The notes: generated by a model from the letters alone, not told the origin. Counted from the first letter of the stretch, positions 27,664-38,997 are shown. The stretch is 64,000 nt of DNA from Ruminococcus sp. AM22-13 (GCF_003471165.1 NZ_QRIL01000006.1:62417-126416); one strand, 5' to 3'. Numbers and translations: made by a program.

Positions 27664-29784
27664 TTATACTTCAAATACAAGATCTCCATAAGAAGGCATC
27701 GGCCACATTTCCTTATCTACAATCATTTCCAGTTCATCCACAGGCTCACGTAAAGCTTCCATTGCAGGAACCACCTTTTCTCTGCAGAATACGGCTCTGT
27801 CCCGTCCCTCTGCATATTCCGGGGTCTTCTCAACCAGTTTGCTCAGCTTACTCATGGCACTGTTTGCAGCCTTTAAGAGTTTTGACGCTTTCTTGAGCAG
27901 GTCAAGCTGTACACTTACATCGATCAATCCTTCGCCCGCTGTTTTCACTGTATTGATAGATTCGCCAAGAACAGTGGTATATCTGATAACTGCCGGGATG
28001 ATCTGCTTGGTTGCCATGTCGATCATTGTCTTTGCTTCAATATTGATTGCTTTAGAGTAAATCTCATATTTAATCTCTGCGCGTGATTCAAGCTCAGCTC
28101 TTGAGAATACATCAAAGGATTCAAAGAGTTTCACTGCCTTCTCTGTAGTAAGTGCAGGGATTGCATCCACCATGCTCGGAAGGATCGGAAGTCCGCGGCG
28201 TTTAGCCTCTTTCTCCCATTCCGGCGCATAGCCGTTTCCGTTAAATACGATCTTCTGGTGATCTGTGGCATATTCTTTGATCAGGTCATGTACCGCCAGT
28301 TCGAAATCAGGAGCTTTTTCCAGGCGGTCACATACTTCCTTAAATACTTCTGCCGTGATCGTATTCAGGACTACGTTACATGCGGAAATAGAATCTCTTG
28401 AGCCCACCATACGGAATTCAAATTTATTTCCTGTGAAAGCAAAAGGTGAAGTACGGTTACGGTCTGTAGCATCCTTCATGAAATCAGGCAGAGTCTTAAC
28501 ACCTGTTTCCAGCTTACTTCCCTTTTTACTGTGAGTTGCTGTTCCTGTGCTGACCAGCTGCTCCAGAACATCCTCAAGCTGCTCTCCAAGGAATACAGAA
28601 ATCACTGCCGGCGGTGCCTCATGGCCGCCAAGTCTCTGGTCATTTCCCACATCTGCCGCAGATTCACGCAGAAGATCTGCATGTTCATCTACTGCTTTCA
28701 GGATACAGGTAAGAACCAGAAGGAACTGAATATTTTCATGAGGTGTTTTGCCCGGATCCAGAAGATTGATTCCGTCATCTGTGGTAAGAGACCAGTTGTT
28801 ATGCTTACCGGAACCGTTCACACCTGCAAATGGTTTCTCATGAAGGACACAACGCATTCCATGGCGGCTGGCAACCTTTTTAAGGATACGCATCATCATC
28901 TGGTTCTGGTCTGCTGCGATATTGACCGGTGCATAGATCGGTGCAAGCTCATGCTGTGCAGGGGCAACCTCATTATGCTGTGTCTTTGCAGGGATTCCAA
29001 GTTTCCAGCATTCTTCATTTACCTCTTTCATGTATGCGGAAATTCTCTGACGGATACTTCCGAAGTAATGGTCATCCATTTCCTGTCCCTTCGGAGGCAT
29101 GGCGCCAAAAAGAGTTCTGCCTGTATAGATCAGGTCCTTTCTCTGAAGCCATTTCTCTTTATCGATCAGGAAATATTCCTGCTCTGCTCCTACTGACGGA
29201 GTTACCTTCTTAGAAGTTGTATTTCCAAAAAGTCTCAGCAAACGGAGTGCCTGGGTGTTGATTGCTTCCATAGAACGAAGAAGTGGTGTCTTCTGGTCAA
29301 GTGCTTCTCCTGTATAGGAACAGAATGCAGTAGGAATACAGAGTGTTCCGCCTGCTGCATCATGACGCACAAAAGCCGGTGATGTACAGTCCCATGCTGT
29401 ATATCCTCTTGCCTCAAAAGTTGCTCTTAATCCACCGGACGGGAATGAAGAAGCATCCGGCTCACCTTTGATCAGTTCTTTTCCGGAGAAAGACATCAGA
29501 ACCTTGCCGTTATCCATCGGAGCTGTGATAAAGGCATCATGTTTCTCTGCTGTCACGCCGGTAAGGGGCTGGAACCAGTGACTGTAGTGTGTAGCACCCT
29601 TTTCAATCGCCCATTCTTTCATCTCATGTGCTACTACATCTGCGATCTCCATAGACAGCTCCTTGCCTTCTTCTATGGTTTTTTTCAATTCTTTGTAGAT
29701 CTTCTTCGGAAGTCGTGCCTGCATGACGGAATCATTAAACACGTCACATCCAAAAGTCTCTACTACATTGATATACTCACCCAT
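27664..29784 (-). CDS. glnN: Type III glutamine synthetase
   Basis: ATP-dependent synthesis of glutamine from glutamate and ammonia, cytosolic. The 706-aa length is typical of GSIII (about 700-730), far longer than GSI. Family blocks include [19 protein letters not shown] (about 107), [10 protein letters not shown] (about 196), [11 protein letters not shown] (about 272), [11 protein letters not shown] (about 315) and [10 protein letters not shown] (about 445). The C-terminal 180 aa form the helical GSIII extension. AAGGAGA is upstream. It begins one base after the stop of a lipid kinase gene, so the two share a transcript. Confidence 0.97.
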   Translation of the reverse strand: MGEYINVVETFGCDVFNDSVMQARLPKKIYKELKKTIEEGKELSMEIADVVAHEMKEWAIEKGATHYSHWFQPLTGVTAEKHDAFITAPMDNGKVLMSFSGKELIKGEPDASSFPSGGLRATFEARGYTAWDCTSPAFVRHDAAGGTLCIPTAFCSYTGEALDQKTPLLRSMEAINTQALRLLRLFGNTTSKKVTPSVGAEQEYFLIDKEKWLQRKDLIYTGRTLFGAMPPKGQEMDDHYFGSIRQRISAYMKEVNEECWKLGIPAKTQHNEVAPAQHELAPIYAPVNIAADQNQMMMRILKKVASRHGMRCVLHEKPFAGVNGSGKHNNWSLTTDDGINLLDPGKTPHENIQFLLVLTCILKAVDEHADLLRESAADVGNDQRLGGHEAPPAVISVFLGEQLEDVLEQLVSTGTATHSKKGSKLETGVKTLPDFMKDATDRNRTSPFAFTGNKFEFRMVGSRDSISACNVVLNTITAEVFKEVCDRLEKAPDFELAVHDLIKEYATDHQKIVFNGNGYAPEWEKEAKRRGLPILPSMVDAIPALTTEKAVKLFESFDVFSRAELESRAEIKYEIYSKAINIEAKTMIDMATKQIIPAVIRYTTVLGESINTVKTAGEGLIDVSVQLDLLKKASKLLKAANSAMSKLSKLVEKTPEYAEGRDRAVFCREKVVPAMEALREPVDELEMIVDKEMWPMPSYGDLVFEV

Positions 29785-29785
29785 T

Positions 29786-30736
29786 TTATTTCTCCTTTTT
29801 ATTTATTAACGGGGAAATTCCAATTGATCTGGTTTCCTCATTTTTTGTACTTTTCAGATACAGATTCAGTGCTTCGTGGCAGTTTTCAATCTCTATCTGT
29901 GTATGACTGCCGCCGTATTCACCGTCCAGAGTCCATGGTACCGGTTCTTCTGAGGTAATGGTCACCCTGGCTGATTTAAAAGAATGGATCAGATCTGTAT
30001 TGTCCTCTGCTGTCAGCATTGCAGTCATGATCTCCTGCAATTCCAGCGGATTCTTCGGTCTTGTGATCATGGTGACTTCAAAAAGTCCGTCATTCATATC
30101 CACGTTCTTGCCTGTAAGGTTCTTGAAACCTCCCACTGAACGGGAATTGGTGATCATTCCAAAGATGAAGTCATCCTCCACAGTTAATTCTTCGGATTCA
30201 ATTCTCATATGGTATGATTTGATATCAAAAAGGCGTTTCACTCCCTCAAGAAGATAGGCTACATGGCCAAGGATATTCTTGAGATCCTGATCTGTCTGAT
30301 AGGCTACATCTGTAAAAAGACCGAAAGCTGCTATATATGTAAAGCTCTGGTTATTGAATCTGCCGATGTCACAGTGATAAAGTTTCTCTTCCATAATCAT
30401 GGAAGCGGCATCTGTCATGCTTTTCGGCATAAAGAGACTGTTTGCAAAGTCGTTGGTACTTCCTGCCGGAATGTATCCGATGGGAATGGAACTCTTCTTT
30501 TCCATTACTCCGGTAACCACCTCATCAAGAGTCCCGTCTCCGCCGCTGCATACGATAAGATCTACTTTGGATTCGTATTCTTTGGCTTTCTCATAGGCAT
30601 CTTTTGGTTTCTGTGTGGAATAGATAATGACTTCATAACCACCTTTATTAAAAATGTCCACGATATCAAGCAGGTTTGCTTTGATCTTACCTTTGCCTGC
30701 TTTTGGGTTGAAAACAAAGAGCATTTTCTTATCCAT
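29786..30736 (-). CDS. Diacylglycerol kinase family lipid kinase (YegS/BmrU type)
   Basis: 316 aa. It has the DAGK catalytic pattern: [16 protein letters not shown] (about 7-22), [16 protein letters not shown] (about 62-77) and [16 protein letters not shown] (about 85-101), then the beta-rich C-terminal domain with WTLDGEYGG. It phosphorylates diacylglycerol or a related lipid at the membrane, in phospholipid recycling. GGAGG lies upstream of the ATG. It is the first gene of a two-gene unit with glnN; a good promoter lies at 30809-30837. The functional link to glutamine synthesis is unclear. Confidence 0.92.
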   Translation of the reverse strand: MDKKMLFVFNPKAGKGKIKANLLDIVDIFNKGGYEVIIYSTQKPKDAYEKAKEYESKVDLIVCSGGDGTLDEVVTGVMEKKSSIPIGYIPAGSTNDFANSLFMPKSMTDAASMIMEEKLYHCDIGRFNNQSFTYIAAFGLFTDVAYQTDQDLKNILGHVAYLLEGVKRLFDIKSYHMRIESEELTVEDDFIFGMITNSRSVGGFKNLTGKNVDMNDGLFEVTMITRPKNPLELQEIMTAMLTAEDNTDLIHSFKSARVTITSEEPVPWTLDGEYGGSHTQIEIENCHEALNLYLKSTKNEETRSIGISPLINKKEK

Positions 30737-30808
30737 TTTTATGCATTCCTCCTTCTTTTTCAGAGTTTGAACGCGTAGGTTTATGGGTACGCGGAATTCT
30801 ATTTATAT

Positions 30809-30837
30809 AATATAAGAAAAAAGAGGGGAAAAGTCAA
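30809..30837 (-). promoter_or_regulatory. Promoter of lipid kinase-glnN
   Basis: -35 TTGACT (30832-30837), 17-nt spacer, -10 TATATT (30809-30814) on the minus strand. Confidence 0.65.
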
Positions 30838-30870
30838 TGGGGTTCATGGGGCAAAAAAAGTTTGGGGACG

Positions 30871-31069
30871 GCAGGAAATATTTTTGTTTTCAGGTGCGGT
30901 TTCGCGGGCTAGGAACTCTAGGTGTGTGGAAATCTGCTAAAAGCATTCAAAAAATGCTCAAACTCGCTTCGCTCAGACAGTGAGCATTTTTTGAATAACG
31001 CAGATTCCCACGCACCAAGAGTTGCTACGCCCACTGCAAATGCACCTGAAAACAAAAATATTTCCTGCC
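30871..31069. repeat. 199-bp long hairpin element
   Basis: Outer arms of 27 bp are perfect (30871-30897 with 31043-31069). The next about 40 bp on each side pair imperfectly, and the innermost 16-bp arms (ATTCAAAAAATGCTCA) are again perfect around a loop with CTTCGCTCAG. Short ORFs across it on both strands are by-products of the symmetry. The flank to about 31195 holds a further small palindrome (TTACTG ... CAGTAA) but no gene. Confidence 0.85.
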
Positions 31070-31307
31070 TGTTGGTTGGCTGTGGGACTGCCGAGCTGTT
31101 ACTGCTCACTTCGTTCACAGTAATGCGCCTTGCAACGCTAGGCTACGCAGATGAGATTTTCTCACAAAACATTTTGCAGGATAGTAACGCATGAAACGGG
31201 ACTGGTGAATAGTTGTAATTTTTCTTAATTTTTTATGGCAAGTTATATTTGTGCGTGATAAAATGGGGATTGTATTTATTAATAAATAGAAAGGATTTCT
31301 TATTCAT

Positions 31308-32102
31308 ATGATTAAATTGATTGCTTCAGATATAGATGGAACTCTGGTGAAGGATGGAACTCTGGCGATTGACAGGGAGTATATGGATGTAATCAGTCGT
31401 CTGCTTGATAAGGGTATTATTTTCGTTGCGTGCTCGGGGCGCCAATATCGAAGTGAGAGGAAGCTGTTTGCACCTGTTGCAGACAGGCTGCTTTACATCA
31501 CTGATGGCGGCACTGTGGTAAGAACTCCGAAGGAGATTCTGAAGGTAGATACTATGCCTGATGAAATATGGAAAGGAATGCTTTCTATGGTTCATGAGAG
31601 TCTGCCTTCCTGCGATTACTATATTGCCACACCTGACCGTGGCTTTGCAGAGGATGGCGGCAGCCGTATGTTTCACTGGCTGAGAGATTCTTACGGATAT
31701 GATATCCAGGAAATTTCTGATCCACGCATCCTTGAGGATCAGCAGATCATCAAATTCTCTGTCTATCATCCTAATGCCTGTGAAGAATTATGTGCTCCTG
31801 TATTTACCCCTGCATGGAAAGATAAAGTCACTCTGGTCTCTGCAGGTAAAGAATGGATGGATGCCACTCTCCAGGGATCCGGCAAGGGTCCGGCTCTGGA
31901 TTTCCTGCAAAAACATCTGGGAATTGCGCCTGATGAAACCTGTGTTTTCGGAGATAATATCAATGATATTGAAATGCTCCGTGAAGCAGGTTATAGCTAT
32001 GCAGTTTCTAATTCCCGACCGGAAGTCCAGGCTGCTGCCCAAAATACCTGCCCACCCTACTGGGAAAACGGAGTACTGCAGATTCTAAAATCTTTCTTAT
32101 AA
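31308..32102 (+). CDS. Cof-type HAD phosphatase
   Basis: 264 aa, soluble. HAD motif I ASDIDGTLVKDG (residues 7-18, nucleophile Asp8/Asp10), a C2-type cap (about 85-185), motif III Lys in GSGKGPALDFL, and motif IV GDNINDIEML (about 212-221). Members dephosphorylate sugar phosphates, flavin or pyridoxal phosphates; the substrate is unknown. It is the only plus-strand gene for many kilobases and is flanked by two large palindromes (30871-31069, 32183-32267). AAAGGA precedes the ATG by 12 nt. Confidence 0.93.
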   Translation: MIKLIASDIDGTLVKDGTLAIDREYMDVISRLLDKGIIFVACSGRQYRSERKLFAPVADRLLYITDGGTVVRTPKEILKVDTMPDEIWKGMLSMVHESLPSCDYYIATPDRGFAEDGGSRMFHWLRDSYGYDIQEISDPRILEDQQIIKFSVYHPNACEELCAPVFTPAWKDKVTLVSAGKEWMDATLQGSGKGPALDFLQKHLGIAPDETCVFGDNINDIEMLREAGYSYAVSNSRPEVQAAAQNTCPPYWENGVLQILKSFL

Positions 32103-32182
32103 AAGATACAAATTACTCCGCAGCTCTTCACGCTATGATGGACTGGATTGCTTGCAGTATTTTCAGTTCATACCAATACACA

Positions 32183-32267
32183 GCGCAGAAACATATTTCA
32201 TTTCGTGTGCATTTGCAGAAGTTCTTAGGCTCCGAAACCGCACACGAAATGAAATATGTTTCTGCGC
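32183..32267. terminator. 28-bp perfect palindrome between HAD gene and trpA
   Basis: Arms 32183-32210 and 32240-32267 are perfectly complementary over 28 bp, with a 29-nt loop. On the plus strand it is followed by GTCCCTTTTT. It lies between convergent genes, so a two-way terminator is the simplest reading, though the arms are much longer than needed. Confidence 0.6.
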
Positions 32268-32282
32268 GTCCCTTTTTAATTC

Positions 32283-33062
32283 CTAAGCTTCCATTACAGC
32301 ATCTTTCATAGATTTCACATACTCTTTCACATAGGGCACACAATCCCTGCCATATTGCGCACACAACTTCACAATTGCAGATCCTACAATCGCTCCATCA
32401 GACTGTGCTGCCATCTTCTTTGCCTGCTCAGGTGTAGAGATTCCAAAACCTACTGCACAAGGAATATCTTTCGCAGCTTTTACCAATTTCACCATTGCAC
32501 CGATATCTGTAGTAATATTAGTTCTTGTTCCTGTAACACCAAGAGAAGAAACACAATACACAAACCCTTCCGCATCCTTCGCAATCTGTGCGATTCTCTC
32601 ATGAGAAGTGGGGGCAATCAAAGAAATCAGATCAATACCGTATTTCTTACATACACTGTCAAATTCCTCTTTTTCCTCAAACGGCACATCCGGCAAGATC
32701 AATCCATCCATACCAATCTCTGCCGCAGTCTTAATAAACCGTTCCGTTCCATAAGAAAATACTACGTTTGCATAAGTCATAAACACCATAGGAACAGAAC
32801 TGTTCTTTCTGATCTTTACCACCATGTCAAATACCTTGTCTGTAGTCACACCACCTGAAAGTGCTCTCACGTTAGCGCTCTGGATCACCGGGCCTTCTGC
32901 TGTGGGATCAGAGAAAGGGATTCCAAGCTCAATCAGGTCTGCCCCAGCTTTCTCCATCGCATAGACAAGCTGTTCCGTCACTTCCAGAGACGGATCTCCA
33001 CAGGTAATAAACGGGATAAATGCCTTTCCTTTTTCAAATGCTTCTGTAATTCTCTTATTCAT
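32283..33062 (-). CDS. trpA: Tryptophan synthase alpha subunit
   Basis: 259 aa TIM barrel that cleaves indole-3-glycerol phosphate to indole and glyceraldehyde-3-phosphate. Catalytic residues lie in [19 protein letters not shown] (Glu near 48, Asp near 59), with [15 protein letters not shown] for phosphate binding near 170-185. The ATG at 33062 overlaps the end of trpB by 8 bases; a longer frame to 33164 is an artefact within trpB. It is the last gene of the trp operon. Confidence 0.97.
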   Translation of the reverse strand: MNKRITEAFEKGKAFIPFITCGDPSLEVTEQLVYAMEKAGADLIELGIPFSDPTAEGPVIQSANVRALSGGVTTDKVFDMVVKIRKNSSVPMVFMTYANVVFSYGTERFIKTAAEIGMDGLILPDVPFEEKEEFDSVCKKYGIDLISLIAPTSHERIAQIAKDAEGFVYCVSSLGVTGTRTNITTDIGAMVKLVKAAKDIPCAVGFGISTPEQAKKMAAQSDGAIVGSAIVKLCAQYGRDCVPYVKEYVKSMKDAVMEA

Positions 33063-34239
33063 GGATATCCTCCCCTCTGTAACGCGCGATTGCTGCGCAG
33101 TCCTTGTCTCCACGTCCGGAAATTGTAATGACCACGATCTGGTCTTTGCCCATCTGCGGAACAATTTTCTTTGCGTAAGCTACTGCATGAGCACTCTCAA
33201 TAGCAGGAATGATTCCCTCTGTTCTGGAGAGATATTCAAATGCCTCTACTGCTTCTTCGTCTGTGACAGGTACATATTCCGCACGTCCTATATCATAAAG
33301 ATGTGCGTGCTCCGGTCCGATTCCCGGATAGTCCAGACCTGCGGAAATGGAATATACAGGTGCGATCTGACCATATTCATCCTGGCAGAAATAAGATTTC
33401 ATTCCATGGAAAATCCCAAGCCTTCCGGTTGCTATCGTTGCAGCGGTCTCTGCCGTATTTACGCCACGTCCTGCTGCCTCACATCCGATCAGACGGACAT
33501 CTTTGTCATTGATGAAATTGCAGAATGTTCCGATCGCATTGGATCCACCGCCCACACATGCCAGCACTGCATCCGGAAGTCTGCCTTCTTTTTCAAAGAT
33601 CTGCTCTTTGATCTCTTTGGAGATCACTGCCTGAAAATCACGGACAATTGTCGGAAACGGATGAGGTCCCATTACAGAACCAAGTACATAATGTGTATCG
33701 GAAATACGGTTTGTCCACTCTCGCATTGTCTCGGAAACAGCGTCCTTCAGTGTGGCTGTACCGGAAGTAACTGCGTTTACTTTTGCTCCGAGAAGACGCA
33801 TTCTGTACACATTTAATGCCTGACGTTCTGTATCTTCCTTTCCCATGAAGATTTCGCATTCCATACCCATAAGAGCTGCTGCTGTTGCTGTTGCCACACC
33901 GTGCTGGCCTGCACCTGTTTCTGCGATGACACGAGTCTTGCCCATTTTTTTTGCAAGAAGCACCTGGCCAAGTACATTGTTGATCTTGTGAGCACCTGTA
34001 TGGTTTAAGTCTTCTCTCTTCAAATATACTTTTGCACCGCCCAGATCTTCTGTCATGTGGGATGCAAAGTAGAGACGTGATGGTCTTCCTGCATATTCGT
34101 TCAGAAGTTCTGTAAGCTCTGCGTTAAACTCCGGATCATCTTTATAATGGTTGTAGGCTTCCTCCAGTTCGATGACAGCATTCATCAGTGTTTCCGGAAT
34201 GTACTGTCCTCCATGGATGCCGAATCTTCCTTTTGACAT
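33055..34239 (-). CDS. trpB: Tryptophan synthase beta subunit
   Basis: 394 aa PLP enzyme that joins indole and serine to tryptophan. PLP lysine is in [14 protein letters not shown] (about 80-93), the phosphate-binding GGGSNAIG at about 228 and the Glu of [11 protein letters not shown] at about 104. The length and N-terminus ([16 protein letters not shown]) match TrpB1. It is 30 nt downstream of trpF and overlaps trpA. Confidence 0.98.
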   Translation of the reverse strand: MSKGRFGIHGGQYIPETLMNAVIELEEAYNHYKDDPEFNAELTELLNEYAGRPSRLYFASHMTEDLGGAKVYLKREDLNHTGAHKINNVLGQVLLAKKMGKTRVIAETGAGQHGVATATAAALMGMECEIFMGKEDTERQALNVYRMRLLGAKVNAVTSGTATLKDAVSETMREWTNRISDTHYVLGSVMGPHPFPTIVRDFQAVISKEIKEQIFEKEGRLPDAVLACVGGGSNAIGTFCNFINDKDVRLIGCEAAGRGVNTAETAATIATGRLGIFHGMKSYFCQDEYGQIAPVYSISAGLDYPGIGPEHAHLYDIGRAEYVPVTDEEAVEAFEYLSRTEGIIPAIESAHAVAYAKKIVPQMGKDQIVVITISGRGDKDCAAIARYRGEDIHE

Positions 34240-34269
34240 CTGTATATGTCCTCCTTCTGAATTATTATC

Positions 34270-34896
34270 TTATTTCATATGCACCAGTTGAACTGCCTTC
34301 AAAATCTTATCTCTGTCTTTCATTCCATCCGTCTCCACACTGCTGCTCAGATCTACTGCATAGGGATGAATGGTCCGGACGGCTGTTTCCAGATTTTCCA
34401 CACCCAGTCCTCCTGCCAGAAAAAAAGGTCTGTCTATCTCCGGGATCAGTGACCAGTCAAAGGTCTTTCCTGTTCCACCGCCTCCCTGATCAAGCAGTAT
34501 ATAATCTGCCGGACTTTTCAGGGCATTTTCAATATCCTGGGCTGTTTTTACGGAAAAGGCTTTTATAACCTGATGACCTGTACTCTTTTGGATTCTCCGT
34601 ATATATGTCTCATCTTCCTGTCCATGAAGCTGTGCAATATGGATAGTTCCGTCAAGAAGCAGTTCCTCCACACGTTCAGGTGCTACATTTACAAAAACAC
34701 CTACAGGGATAATGTCCGAATCCAGCCTTGCAGTAAGTTCTCTTAGCTGCACGCCTGTAACATTTCTGCTGCTTTTGGAAAATTCTATGATAAATCCGCA
34801 GTAATCAGGTTTTGCTTCATTTACATAGGTAATGTCTTCCAGACGTTTCAGACCACAAATTTTAATTTTTGTTCTTTGCTGTTGTTCTCTGGTCAT
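34270..34896 (-). CDS. trpF: Phosphoribosylanthranilate isomerase
   Basis: 208 aa TIM barrel. The catalytic Cys is in KICGLKRLED (about 11-20) and the catalytic Asp in VDLSSSVE (about 185). Converts phosphoribosylanthranilate to CdRP, the step before TrpC. GGGAGGATAGAAC precedes the ATG. It is separate from trpC here, unlike the enteric fusion. Confidence 0.95.
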   Translation of the reverse strand: MTREQQQRTKIKICGLKRLEDITYVNEAKPDYCGFIIEFSKSSRNVTGVQLRELTARLDSDIIPVGVFVNVAPERVEELLLDGTIHIAQLHGQEDETYIRRIQKSTGHQVIKAFSVKTAQDIENALKSPADYILLDQGGGGTGKTFDWSLIPEIDRPFFLAGGLGVENLETAVRTIHPYAVDLSSSVETDGMKDRDKILKAVQLVHMK

Positions 34897-34926
34897 GTTC
34901 TATCCTCCCAGATGATATCTGATCTC

Positions 34927-35727
34927 TCAGCGTAACGGACTGCCATTCAAGCTTTCCAGTGCTGCTTTCTTGTCCGGGCTTCTCATCAGTGTTTCCCCGA
35001 TCAGTACCGCGTCTACTTTATTCTCATAAAGAAGCCGGATATCCTCCGAGGTGCGGATTCCGCTCTCAGAAACAAAAACTACATTGTCCGGCGCCATTTT
35101 TATCAGGCGGATGCTGTTATTCATATCTACCTGAAAGGTTCTCAGATCCCGGTTATTGACTCCCACGATCTCTGCCCCAAGATTTAAGGCTCTATCCACT
35201 TCGTACTCATCGTGTGCTTCTACCAGCGCATCCAGTCCCAATTCTTTTGCAAGCTGTCTGTATGCTCTTAATTCTCCGTCATCCAGGATGGCACAGATAA
35301 GCAATACTGCGGAAGCACCAAGGGATTTCGCCTGATAGATCATATATTCATCTACTGTAAAATCCTTGCGGAGTACAGGTATTTTTACAGTGGCTGCGAT
35401 TTCTCTCAGATACCGGTCTGCTCCCTGGAAATAAAAAGGTTCTGTGAGACAGGAGATTGCACTTGCACCTGCCTGTTCATATTCCTTTGCAATTGCCAGA
35501 TATGGAAAATCCGGTGCGATCAGTCCCTTTGAGGGAGAGGCTTTCTTTACTTCGCAGATATAGGACATCCCATCTTTTTGTAATGCCTGGAGAAATGTGA
35601 TTTTCTGCCCTGCATTTTTATTTACTTCCTGAATCCGGTTCTCCAGCTCCGAAACAGAAATATCTGACTTTTCTTTTGCAATTCTTTCTCTTGTTCTGGT
35701 TGCTATTTCTTCTAATATATTCTTCAT
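34927..35727 (-). CDS. trpC: Indole-3-glycerol phosphate synthase
   Basis: 266 aa from ATG 35727 (MKNILEEIATRTRERIA), which matches the usual N-terminus. An in-frame ATG at 35766 would add 13 residues but has no RBS close by. The catalytic block YICEVKKASPSKG lies near residue 60-72, VLRKDFTVDEYMI near 117 and VGVNNRDLRTF near 185. Ring closure of CdRP to indole-3-glycerol phosphate. A gap of about 100 nt separates it from trpD. I see no terminator in it. Confidence 0.95.
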   Translation of the reverse strand: MKNILEEIATRTRERIAKEKSDISVSELENRIQEVNKNAGQKITFLQALQKDGMSYICEVKKASPSKGLIAPDFPYLAIAKEYEQAGASAISCLTEPFYFQGADRYLREIAATVKIPVLRKDFTVDEYMIYQAKSLGASAVLLICAILDDGELRAYRQLAKELGLDALVEAHDEYEVDRALNLGAEIVGVNNRDLRTFQVDMNNSIRLIKMAPDNVVFVSESGIRTSEDIRLLYENKVDAVLIGETLMRSPDKKAALESLNGSPLR

Positions 35728-35826
35728 AATCTCTATGATTTTTCTGTAACTGTTCTTTATATCCATAGTCAGCAGATTACCGGACAGTTACAGATTTCCT
35801 TTACATTAGTAGTTTTTCCTTGTTTT

Positions 35827-36837
35827 TTATTTATTTGTCTCTTCCACAAATTCTTCCAGTTTCTTCAATGCTGCTCCACTGTCGATGAGGGATTCTGCCA
35901 GCTTCACTCCTTCTTCTATGGAAGCGGCTTTTCCTGCAATATAGAGTGCTGCACCTGCATTTAAACATACTGCCTGACGCTTCGGACCTTTTTCCTCACC
36001 CTTCAGGATTGCTTTTGTGATCTCTGCGTTTTCAGCAGGTGTACCACCTGTCAGGGCACCCTTCTCACATCTCTCATATCCAAACTGTTCCGGTGTGATC
36101 TCATAGGAAGTAAATTTGCCATCCCTGATCTCACATACAGAAGTAGGTGCGCACATGGAAATCTCATCCAGACTGTCCTGTCCGTAAACAACCATTCCTC
36201 TGTCAACACCCAGATTTGCCATAACCTGAGCCAGTGGCTCCACCAGTGACTGATCGTAAACTCCCATCAGTTCCATGTTTGCCCCTGCCGGATTACTTAA
36301 CGGTCCAAGAATGTTAAATACAGTACGGATTCCTAGCTCTTTACGGATCGGTGCCACATATTTCATTGCAATGTGATAATTTTGTGCAAACAGGAAGCAG
36401 ATGTTGATCTTTTTCAGGATCTCTGCACTGCGTTCCGGCGTCAGTGTAATCTTCACTCCCAGTACTTCCAGAACATCTGCTGCACCGGATTTAGAAGATG
36501 CTGCTCTGTTTCCATGTTTTGCAACCGGAACACCGCCTGCTGCGATCACCAGAGAAGAAGTGGTGGAAATATTAAAGGAGTTGGAACCGTCTCCGCCGGT
36601 ACCCACGATTTCAAGCACATCCAGGTTGTGGAGAAGTTTGATACAGTGAGCTCTCATACCTGCTGCAGAAGCTGTGATCTCATCAATGGTTTCACCTTTT
36701 AAAGATAACGCTGTAAGGTAAGCAGACATCTGTACAGGTGTTGCCTGACCGCTCATAATCTCGTCCATTACAGCTTCTGCTTCCGCATAAGCCAAATCCT
36801 GTTTCTTTGATAATTTAATAATGGCTTCCTTAATCAT
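35827..36837 (-). CDS. trpD: Anthranilate phosphoribosyltransferase
   Basis: 336 aa. The PRPP-binding loop [15 protein letters not shown] is near residue 79-93, followed by [20 protein letters not shown] (about 105-124). Transfers phosphoribose to anthranilate. The ATG overlaps the end of trpG by 8 bases. It is a separate protein, not fused with the TrpG glutaminase. Confidence 0.97.
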   Translation of the reverse strand: MIKEAIIKLSKKQDLAYAEAEAVMDEIMSGQATPVQMSAYLTALSLKGETIDEITASAAGMRAHCIKLLHNLDVLEIVGTGGDGSNSFNISTTSSLVIAAGGVPVAKHGNRAASSKSGAADVLEVLGVKITLTPERSAEILKKINICFLFAQNYHIAMKYVAPIRKELGIRTVFNILGPLSNPAGANMELMGVYDQSLVEPLAQVMANLGVDRGMVVYGQDSLDEISMCAPTSVCEIRDGKFTSYEITPEQFGYERCEKGALTGGTPAENAEITKAILKGEEKGPKRQAVCLNAGAALYIAGKAASIEEGVKLAESLIDSGAALKKLEEFVEETNK

Positions 36838-37408
36838 TTCTCACTACCTCCATAAAATTCTCTATCATCACTCTGCTGTCTGGTGTCATTACAGATTCAG
36901 GATGAAACTGTACTCCGAACACAGGATATTTCGTATGTTCCACAGCCATGATTTCTCCATCCTCTGACTCTGCTGTTACCTTAAGTTCTGCAGGCAGGGT
37001 ATCCTTTAACGCTGCCAGAGAATGATATCTGGCTGCTGCAAAGGTGTCCGGCAGGTTCTTGAAAAGCCGGCTTTCTCCTGTTTTATACATCAGCTTTTTC
37101 TTTCCATGCATCAGTTCTTTTGCATAGGAAACTGTTCCTCCAAAAGCTTCGCAGATGGACTGATGTCCCAGGCACACACCCAGGATGGGGATTTTTCCTG
37201 CAAATTCTTTAATAACCGGGATACAGATACCTGCATCCTCCGGACGTCCCGGACCAGGAGATAAAATGATGGCTTCCGGCTTCATCTCCGCGATTTCTTC
37301 CAGTGTACACTCATCGTTTCTCACTACTTTAATGTCCGGTTCCACTGCACCGATGAGCTGATATAAGTTATAGGAAAAGCTGTCATAATTATCGATCAGT
37401 AATATCAT
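36830..37408 (-). CDS. trpG: Anthranilate synthase component II (glutamine amidotransferase)
   Basis: 192 aa class-I glutaminase. The catalytic Cys is in GVCLGHQSI (about 78-86) and the His/Glu pair in GVQFHPESV (about 168-176). Supplies ammonia to TrpE; in some Firmicutes the same protein also serves aminodeoxychorismate synthase. ATGA overlap with trpE. Confidence 0.97.
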   Translation of the reverse strand: MILLIDNYDSFSYNLYQLIGAVEPDIKVVRNDECTLEEIAEMKPEAIILSPGPGRPEDAGICIPVIKEFAGKIPILGVCLGHQSICEAFGGTVSYAKELMHGKKKLMYKTGESRLFKNLPDTFAAARYHSLAALKDTLPAELKVTAESEDGEIMAVEHTKYPVFGVQFHPESVMTPDSRVMIENFMEVVRND

Positions 37409-38892
37409 TCTAATCCCTCCTGTGCCTGTTCAATTGCCTGTACCACTGCTCTTGCCTTGTTGCAGCATTCCTGGAATTCCTTTTCCGGTACACTGTCCGC
37501 CACGATTCCGGCACCTGAACGGATACAGATTTCTCCGTTTTTCTTGTAAACCAGGCGGATGGCAATGCAGGTATCCAGATTTCCTGCAAAATCCAGATAT
37601 CCGATGGCGCCTCCGTAAATTCCTCGTTTGCTCTGTTCCAGTTCCTCGATGATCTGGCAGGCTCTGAATTTGGGTGCTCCGGAAAGGGTTCCTGCCGGAA
37701 GGATTGCGTCTACTGCATCCACAGCGTCTTTATCATTCCGGATGATTCCTGTTACTGTGGAGCCCAGATGCATTACATGGGAAAAACGTTCTACGCAGAG
37801 GTACTTTTCTACTTTTACAGTTCCGATCTTGCTGATCTTTCCGATATCGTTTCTTCCCAGGTCTACCAGCATATTGTGTTCTGCCAGCTCTTTCTCATCT
37901 TTCAGAAGTCCCTCTTCAAGGGCTTTATCCTCTTCTCTTGTTTTTCCTCTTGGTCTGGTTCCTGCCAGAGGGAAGGTGCTTAAGGTGCCGTTTTCCAGCT
38001 TCGCAAGTGTTTCGGGGGAAGCACCTGCCAGTTCAATGTCATCGCTGGAAAAGTAGAACATATAAGGAGAAGGATTAGATGCCCGAAGAACCCGGTAAGT
38101 ATCAAACAGGCTTCCTGTTGCTTTCGCACGCATGGGATTGGAAAGTACCACCTGGAAAATATCACCTTCTCTGATGTAATGTTTGGCTTTCTCCACCATC
38201 TCTGCATATTTTTCTTTCGGAAATTTCGGCTGTATTTCTGACTGAAGTCTCAGCGGTTCAAATTCCATATGCTCTCCGTTTCGAATCAGCTGCGCCATTT
38301 CCTCCAACTTCTTTACTGCTTTCTCGTAGGAAGCTTCCAGATCATCTGTCATCACACCTGTGATCAGAAGTACTTTCTGTCTGAAATGGTCAAATACGAT
38401 CACCTGATCAAAAAGCATTAAATCCATGTCCCTGAAATCCTGCTGTTCCCTGTCCTCCAGTTTCAGCTTTGGTTCACTGTATTTGATATAATCGTAGGAG
38501 AAATATCCTACCAGACCGCCTGTAAAAGGAGGCATCTTTTCCATTACCGGGGTTTTATATTTCCGGATGATTTCTCTGAGAGTATCACCGGGATGTGTGA
38601 CCTGCCTTACGGCTTCCTCTGTTTTTCCCTCAGCATCGGTTGTCCGGATCTTCAATGTTCCGTCTGTACAGGTAATCTCCATGGACGGTTCATACCCCAG
38701 AAAAGAATACCTGCCCCACACTTCTGTCTGGCTGGCACTTTCCAGCAGGTAACAATGGCGGCTGGCTTTTCGCAAAATGCGCATTACCTCTACCGGTGTA
38801 TATCTGTCTGCATAAAGTTCTCTGCACAGAGGAATACGACGATATTCTTTTGTCTGTGCAAGCTGCCTGATGTTTTCTAATGTTGGATACAT
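37405..38892 (-). CDS. trpE: Anthranilate synthase component I
   Basis: 495 aa chorismate-utilising enzyme. The N-terminal feedback-binding part has LLESASQTEVWGRYSF (about 48-63, the LLES tryptophan-binding motif). The catalytic domain has ASPETLAKLENGTLSTFPLA near 305 and VDLGRNDIGKIS near 345. Converts chorismate and ammonia to anthranilate. AGGAGG lies 7 nt before the ATG. First gene of trpEGDCFBA, behind a T-box and a second set of hairpins. Confidence 0.98.
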   Translation of the reverse strand: MYPTLENIRQLAQTKEYRRIPLCRELYADRYTPVEVMRILRKASRHCYLLESASQTEVWGRYSFLGYEPSMEITCTDGTLKIRTTDAEGKTEEAVRQVTHPGDTLREIIRKYKTPVMEKMPPFTGGLVGYFSYDYIKYSEPKLKLEDREQQDFRDMDLMLFDQVIVFDHFRQKVLLITGVMTDDLEASYEKAVKKLEEMAQLIRNGEHMEFEPLRLQSEIQPKFPKEKYAEMVEKAKHYIREGDIFQVVLSNPMRAKATGSLFDTYRVLRASNPSPYMFYFSSDDIELAGASPETLAKLENGTLSTFPLAGTRPRGKTREEDKALEEGLLKDEKELAEHNMLVDLGRNDIGKISKIGTVKVEKYLCVERFSHVMHLGSTVTGIIRNDKDAVDAVDAILPAGTLSGAPKFRACQIIEELEQSKRGIYGGAIGYLDFAGNLDTCIAIRLVYKKNGEICIRSGAGIVADSVPEKEFQECCNKARAVVQAIEQAQEGLE

Positions 38893-38997
38893 GGGAACAC
38901 CTCCTGTGATTAATTCAGTTTCTGCCAGGATTCTCCGCCTGCGACGGGTCGCTTCAGCGACATAATTCCTCTCCGTCGCAGTGTGATCCTGCCCGGA

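Noticed and set aside
30918..31194. Short ORFs (66 and 90 codons) on both strands.
   Set aside because: They lie in the long hairpin and its flank; symmetry gives matching frames and there is no RBS or family pattern.
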